From: Paenibacillus macerans
GTDB lineage: Bacteria; Bacillota; Bacilli; Paenibacillales; Paenibacillaceae
DNA length: 64,000 nucleotides
NCBI RefSeq assembly: GCF_023715465.1
Contig: NZ_JAMBOE010000012.1
Location: 111,081 to 175,080 of the forward strand
Direction: 5' to 3'
Shown here: in pieces, positions 59,605 to 64,000 of the stretch
Layout of the letters: every line of letters starts with the position of its first letter
How positions within the stretch are numbered: the first letter of the stretch is position 1
Position numbers and translations under genes: made by a program
Notes under the pieces: generated by a model
Told to the model about the DNA's origin: nothing
Seen by the model: the letters and a program-made list of their open reading frames with translations, nothing else
The model's database searches: none

Positions 59605-59951
59605 ACTAACGCCCAAAAACTACTAATTTGTCAGCGGGAGGCGATGTATAAAAGGTGAAGATCGGATGGCTGAACGATGCGGAAAATATGGGGAACGAGT
59701 CGGCCAAGGGACTGGGGGAATTCAGGCTGCCGAGCTGCCTGGCGGCTGTAATTCTCTTTTTCTATCGTTTTCCAACCTAAATGCTAGAAAGAGGAGCGTG
59801 AATTATGAACTGTTAAAGGCTGTCGCTTGCGGCTTTTCCGAGGGAGCTGAAGCGCCAACCAACGATGAGATTTTATAGTTATATTCATGCAATTTTTGTT
59901 AGAAAAGTTCGAATTTGCGGAAATTGTCGAAACAACGAAGGGAGTAAAAAA
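59605..59951 (+). promoter_or_regulatory. Long untranslated leader of the cellulase
   Basis: About 350 bases between promoter and coding start. Two overlapping short frames exist (a GTG-started 41-codon frame at 59655-59780 and an ATG-started 70-codon frame at 59666-59878) but neither has a good ribosome binding site. AGGAGCGTGAATT followed by ATGAACTGTTAA (a three-codon frame) lies at 59792-59817; the same AGGAGCGTGAA string precedes the xylanase start. No known riboswitch was recognised. Confidence 0.45.
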
Positions 59952-62621
59952 ATGAAGAAAAAGCTTTTCGCCAAAATGAAGACCCTCTTCATGGCTAGTA
60001 TGATTACAGCATTAACCGTTCCGGCAGCTTTGCCGGCTTCGGCTGCGGACTCCGGACATGTGGACAACCCATTTGTCGGCGCCACGGCGTACATCAATCC
60101 GGATTACGCGGACTTTGTCGACACGTCGATTGCGCAGGTGACCGACGATGAATTGGCGGCGAAGATGGAGACCGTCAAATCGTATCCGACGGCCGTCTGG
60201 CTCGACCGTATTTCGGCAATCGAAGGCGGTGACGGACGCCTCAGCCTGGAAGAGCATCTGGACAACGCTTTGGCGCAAAAACAGGGTGACACGCCGATCA
60301 CGGCTAGTTTCGTCATCTATGATATGCCGGGACGCGACTGTCACGCTCTGGCTTCCAACGGCGAACTGCCGCTCACGCAAGATGCGTTGGAAAGATATAA
60401 GAAGGAATATATCGATGTAATCGCGGATATTTTCTCCAATCCGAAGTATGAAGATATCCGTATCGTCACCGTGATCGAACCTGACTCGCTGCCTAATCTG
60501 GTAACGAACTTGAGCACCCCGGCTTGTGCAGCGGCAAATTCCAGCAATATTTACCGCGACGGGATCCGTTATACGCTGGACCAATTGCATGACATCCCGA
60601 ATGTCTACAAATATCTGGACATCGGGCACTCCGGCTGGCTCGGATGGGATTCCAACCTCCAGCCTGCGGTCAATCTGTATACTTCCGTAGTTCAGGGAAC
60701 CAAAGGCGGTTTCTCCAGCGTTGACGGTTTCGTCACCAATACGGCCAACACCACGCCTTTGGAAGAACCGAACTTGCCGAACGCGAATTTGCAGCTTAAC
60801 GGACAGCCGATTCGCGCGGCGAAATACTATGAATGGAATCCGTACTTCGATGAGGCCGACTTTACGGCGGCGCTTTACTCCGGCTTTGTGGCCAAGGGCT
60901 GGCCGTCCGACATCGGTTTCCTGATCGATACCTCGCGTAACGGATGGGGCGGACCTGACCGTCCGACCGGCGCATCCGGCTCGGATATCAATACTTATGT
61001 TAATTCCGGACGTATCGATAAACGTCTGCATCGCGGTAACTGGTGTAATGCGGCGGGCGCAGGGATGGGCATGCCGCCGGAAGCCGCTCCGCAAGCTTAT
61101 CCGCATGTCGATGCGTTAGTATGGGTGAAGCCGCCTGGAGATTCGGACGGTTCGAGTACCCTAATCCCGAATGATGAAGGCAAAGGCTTTGACCGGATGT
61201 GCGATCCGACTTACACGACAGCCGACGGTACGTTGACCGGGGCACTGCCGAACGCTCCGCTGTCGGGTCACTGGTTCCATGATCAGTTTGTAGAGCTTAT
61301 ACAAAACGCTTATCCGGCTATTCCGCTGTCTGACAACGGCGGCAATCAAGATACGCCTCCTGTAGCTCCGGATAGCCTGACGGCCGCAGTAACGCTGAAC
61401 TGGTCGAAGGCGGAAGGCGCGAAAAGTTACAACGTAAAACGCGCGACAAGCGCGGAAGGTCCGTTTACCGTTATCGCTTCCGAAGTGAAGGGCTTAACCT
61501 ACACGGACGCAAGCGTGAAAAGTGACACTACTTACTACTATGTTGTCAGCGCCGTTAACAAAGCCGGTGAGAGTGTGGATTCCGCCGTACAGGTCGTCGT
61601 AACGACGGGCTACGGCAAATCCGTTCCTACGGTGCCGGCCGCTCCTGCAAAGGTGACCGCAAAAGCGGGGGACGTGCAAGTGAAGTTGAACTGGAATGCC
61701 GTGGGCGGAGCCGATAGTTATACCGTGAAGCGCGCGGACAATGCGGGAGGCCCGTTTGAGGCGATCGCCGAGACCGTGACGGGAACCGTATATACGGATA
61801 CGAATGTGATTAACGGCACTACTTATTACTACATCATCAGCGCCGTAAACGGCGCCGGAGTAAGTCCTGAATCTACCGTGGTCAGCGCGACTCCTGCCGC
61901 AGAACCGGCCCCGGGTGCGCCTGAGGGTCTGAAAGCAACGGCCGGCAGCGCTGAGGTGAAGCTGAGCTGGAGCGCGGTGAGAGGCGCAGAGAGCTATAAT
62001 GTGAAGCGCGCGGATAGCGCTGAGGGACCATTTGATGTGATCGCGGATTCCGTAACGGGAACCTCTTTTACGGACAATGGTGTGAAGAATGGCAACACGT
62101 ACTACTATGTCGTGAGCGCCAACAATAAATCGGGAGAGAGCGCGGACTCCAATGCGGTCAGCGCCGCTCCTCGGGAATTGCCTAAAGGTGATTTGGTTGC
62201 ACAATACCGCAACGGCGATTCCAGCGCTACCGACAACCAAATCCGGCCTCAGTTCAACATCAAAAACAATGGTTCGACCGCCGTCAAACTGAGCGATGTG
62301 AAGCTCCGCTACTATTTCACTAAAGAGGGCAGCGATGCCATGCAAGCCTGGGTGGACTGGGCGCAAGTCGGTTCCTCTAACGTAGTGGTAACCTTCACGG
62401 ACAGTTACATGGAGGTTGGTTTCACCAGCGGTGCGGGCTCGATTGCTCCGGGAGGACAATCCGGGGATATCCAGATTCGTGCAGCTAAATCAAGCTGGAC
62501 CAACTTTGACGAAACCGATGATTACTCTTACAATGCAACCCAAACATCGTTCGCAAACTGGGAAAAAGTGACGCTTTTCCAAAACGGAGAACTGGTGTGG
62601 GGGATCGAACCGGAGGTATGA
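59952..62621 (+). CDS. Secreted GH6 cellulase (cellobiohydrolase-like) with three FN3 and a CBM3
   Basis: An 889-residue secreted enzyme. The signal peptide ends PASA-A. Residues ~35-470 are the GH6 domain: NPFVGATAYINPDYADFVD, SYPTAVWLDRISAI, FVIYDMPGRDCHALAS with the catalytic-acid Asp, VIEPDSLPNLVTN, YLDIGHSGWLGWDSNLQP, GFLIDTSRNGWGGPDRP and ALVWVKPPGDSDG. The length and internal loops suit an exo-acting (tunnel) enzyme. Three FN3 domains follow (~475-735); the first is shortened by several residues before its LNWSKA strand. A CBM3 (~745-889, ending GELVWGIEPEV) closes it. The start at 59952 has GAAGGGAG seven bases upstream. It complements the GH10 xylanase upstream. Confidence 0.92.
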   Translation: MKKKLFAKMKTLFMASMITALTVPAALPASAADSGHVDNPFVGATAYINPDYADFVDTSIAQVTDDELAAKMETVKSYPTAVWLDRISAIEGGDGRLSLEEHLDNALAQKQGDTPITASFVIYDMPGRDCHALASNGELPLTQDALERYKKEYIDVIADIFSNPKYEDIRIVTVIEPDSLPNLVTNLSTPACAAANSSNIYRDGIRYTLDQLHDIPNVYKYLDIGHSGWLGWDSNLQPAVNLYTSVVQGTKGGFSSVDGFVTNTANTTPLEEPNLPNANLQLNGQPIRAAKYYEWNPYFDEADFTAALYSGFVAKGWPSDIGFLIDTSRNGWGGPDRPTGASGSDINTYVNSGRIDKRLHRGNWCNAAGAGMGMPPEAAPQAYPHVDALVWVKPPGDSDGSSTLIPNDEGKGFDRMCDPTYTTADGTLTGALPNAPLSGHWFHDQFVELIQNAYPAIPLSDNGGNQDTPPVAPDSLTAAVTLNWSKAEGAKSYNVKRATSAEGPFTVIASEVKGLTYTDASVKSDTTYYYVVSAVNKAGESVDSAVQVVVTTGYGKSVPTVPAAPAKVTAKAGDVQVKLNWNAVGGADSYTVKRADNAGGPFEAIAETVTGTVYTDTNVINGTTYYYIISAVNGAGVSPESTVVSATPAAEPAPGAPEGLKATAGSAEVKLSWSAVRGAESYNVKRADSAEGPFDVIADSVTGTSFTDNGVKNGNTYYYVVSANNKSGESADSNAVSAAPRELPKGDLVAQYRNGDSSATDNQIRPQFNIKNNGSTAVKLSDVKLRYYFTKEGSDAMQAWVDWAQVGSSNVVVTFTDSYMEVGFTSGAGSIAPGGQSGDIQIRAAKSSWTNFDETDDYSYNATQTSFANWEKVTLFQNGELVWGIEPEV

Positions 62622-62751
62622 TGGCAAGCTTAAGCGCTAAACAGCCGGTGTGTGCCTGAAAACTTTTGAAAACGCTCCGTGATGAAGGCGCTGGTGCTTT
62701 GCGCAGCTTTGTACCTGTGGTGAAAAATTTGAATTTTGCTTAGGAATAAAT

Positions 62752-62783
62752 GACCCGGGCCCAAAAACGGCTCGGGTCTTTCC
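62752..62783 (+). terminator. Terminator after the cellulase
   Basis: GACCCGGGCC pairs with GGCTCGGGTC (one G-U) around CCAAAAAC-type loop, followed by TTTCC. Confidence 0.75.
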
Positions 62784-62891
62784 GTCGTTTTGTAATTAAC
62801 TTCTACCGTGGCAGGAATACACCCGGAAATGGCGAACTGGAAGAAATGAGAATTCATTCCTGATGGTGAAAAAACGGAGGAGGAGAAGCGT

Positions 62892-63719
62892 ATGTCCGTC
62901 GGTATTTTAGCGCATTTGTTGGGAAAGCTGCCTTTTAAGGAATTGGCCGCAAAGGTGGCTGAATACCATTTTCCTTATGTGCAGCTGGCGTTGTCCAAAG
63001 CAATTGCGGATGTTGACTTTTCGCTGGGTAAAATCAGCCCTGGCTTGGCTAACGAAGTGGGGGACGCGTTTGCGGACAACCGTGTACGGATCGCTGTGCT
63101 CGGCTGCTACGCCAGCCTGATCGAGCTGGATGACGAGAGCTTCCGGCATAATGTAGACCGGTTTAAGGAGCATTTGCGGAATGCGCGGCATTTTGGGGCG
63201 CCGATCGTCGCAACCGAGGTGGGGGTGCCCGCGGACCGGAGCAATTTGCCTAAGCATTGGGAACGGCTTAACCAGGCGCTGGAGGAACTGGTGGAAGAAG
63301 CGGAACGTTGGGGTGTCACGATCGGTTTGGAGGCCGCGCAAGGCCATTTGATCGATTCCCCCGAAACGATGGCCGAAACCATCGAGCGGTTCCCCTCCTC
63401 ATGCGTGGGCGTGCTGCTTGATCCGTGCAATATGTTAAACGCCTCCAATTTTGACCGGCACGAAGAAATTATCCGCAAGGCCTTTGATCTGTTCGGCTCG
63501 CGCATCGTCAGCGCACATGCCAAGGACGTGAAGCGAGAGGCGAACGGCGGCGGGTTAACGGTCACGGCCGCCGGGCTAGGAGAGCTTGACTATCCGCTCT
63601 TCTGGCAGCTGCTGGAGCAGCACAAGCCGCACGGGTTTGTCACGCTGGAACAGGTGACAGAGGAACAAAGCGCAGCCGCGCGGTTTGTTCGGGAGGGCCG
63701 GGCGAAGGCTAGGGTGTGA
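62892..63719 (+). CDS. Sugar phosphate isomerase/epimerase-like TIM barrel
   Basis: A 275-residue AP-endonuclease-2/xylose-isomerase-like barrel: MSVGILAHLLGKLPFKELAAKVAEYHFPYVQLAL, VLGCYASLIELDDESFRHNVDRFKEHLRNARHFGAPIVATEVG, WGVTIGLEAAQGHLIDSPETM, VGVLLDPCNMLN and IVSAHAKDVKREANGG. The metal-binding Glu, Asp and His positions expected for the family are at EVG, LDPCN and HAKD. GGAGGAGGAGAAGCGT precedes the ATG. The substrate is unknown. It follows the cellulase in the same direction but behind a terminator, so it is probably a separate unit for sugar use. Confidence 0.82.
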   Translation: MSVGILAHLLGKLPFKELAAKVAEYHFPYVQLALSKAIADVDFSLGKISPGLANEVGDAFADNRVRIAVLGCYASLIELDDESFRHNVDRFKEHLRNARHFGAPIVATEVGVPADRSNLPKHWERLNQALEELVEEAERWGVTIGLEAAQGHLIDSPETMAETIERFPSSCVGVLLDPCNMLNASNFDRHEEIIRKAFDLFGSRIVSAHAKDVKREANGGGLTVTAAGLGELDYPLFWQLLEQHKPHGFVTLEQVTEEQSAAARFVREGRAKARV

Positions 63720-63947
63720 TTTAGGCGGACAGTCGGACTCTCTATTTTGGACTGCCTATTTCGTGCTCCCTATCTCGGGCTCCCTATTATAGGAGGCCTC
63801 ATTGGTCGGCCAACTGCAAAAGTGCATCTCATTTCGGCGGTTTTTCCTTTCTGAGGAGATTGGCCTGCAAAAGCCCCACGGCCCCCTAATTGAATTGGAG
63901 TCCTGCCCTACAATATATTATTGTATTTCTAAGGGAGGACGAACAGT
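63720..63947. other. Intergenic DNA at the right edge
   Basis: 228 bases. A short repeated string GGACTGCCTATTT/GGGCTCCCTATTA lies at about 63747-63790. A TACAAT/ATATTATTG AT-rich patch at 63909-63930 may be part of a promoter for the gene that follows. Confidence 0.4.
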
Positions 63948-64000
63948 ATGCGACGATCAAGTAAGCTATACGAGGAAGTGCGTATCGAAGTAGTGCGTGA
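63948..64000 (+). CDS. Start of an unidentified gene, cut by window edge
   Basis: ATG at 63948 preceded by AAGGGAGGACGAACAGT, a strong ribosome binding site. The first residues are MRRSSKLYEEVRIEVVR. Too little remains to identify it. Confidence 0.55.
   Translation, partial: MRRSSKLYEEVRIEVVR

Noticed and set aside
59605..59951. Cyclic-di-GMP or other known riboswitch in the cellulase leader
   Set aside because: None of the conserved strings of the common classes was found on reading; the leader remains unassigned.

Overview
The window looks like part of the chromosome of a Paenibacillus-type firmicute. The reasons are strong Gram-positive ribosome binding sites, low-GC intergenic DNA, a guanidine-I (ykkC) riboswitch, TnrA/GlnR-type boxes, and secreted modular cellulase and xylanase with FN3-CBM3 tails. 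No sequence search was possible, so the taxon is an inference.

Positions 1-21850 (minus strand) hold the structural operon of an extracellular contractile injection system (eCIS; Afp/PVC-like). In transcription order it encodes an AAA+ ATPase, a Pvc16-type terminator, a 25-codon micro-ORF, sheath, tube, a T4-baseplate-type protein, a DUF6760-type protein with a non-AUG start, a second tube protein, a Pro/Ala-rich protein, a LysM protein, a split hub/spike, a PAAR-like tip, gp25, two baseplate-J proteins, tail protein I and two fibres. The last fibre runs off the left edge. No capsid, terminase or portal gene is present, so it is not an ordinary prophage.

Positions 22196-29195 hold a polymorphic-toxin locus. 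A 1411-codon cargo protein carries a C-terminal HNH/NS_2-like nuclease and is followed by a YezG-family immunity gene. After a terminator comes a displaced second toxin tip (PD-(D/E)xK-like) with its own presumed immunity genes, nearly identical in DNA to part of the main toxin. Two terminators separate this block from the structural operon.

Positions 29578-38451 carry an apparent release and control module: a DUF1906 glycoside-hydrolase-like lysin, a 2190-residue adhesin with 20 HYR repeats and a CBM3, and an LLH-type holin. Divergent from these is a gene pair resembling the two-subunit sigma factor SigO-RsoA of Bacillus subtilis, a plausible switch for the whole 38 kb.

From 38.9 kb the content is metabolic. 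It comprises a CrtI-like oxidoreductase behind a perfect palindromic operator, the carboxyspermidine pathway pair (nspC and its dehydrogenase), a GH10 xylanase, and a nine-gene minus-strand nitrogen-scavenging operon (allophanate hydrolase, PucR regulator, ABC importer, MATE exporter, two isochorismatase-like hydrolases, an M20 amidohydrolase). Divergent from it is a riboswitch-controlled carboxyguanidine deiminase pair. Allophanate made by the deiminase would feed the allophanate hydrolase. The window ends with a GH6 cellulase, a sugar-isomerase-like TIM barrel and the start of one more gene.
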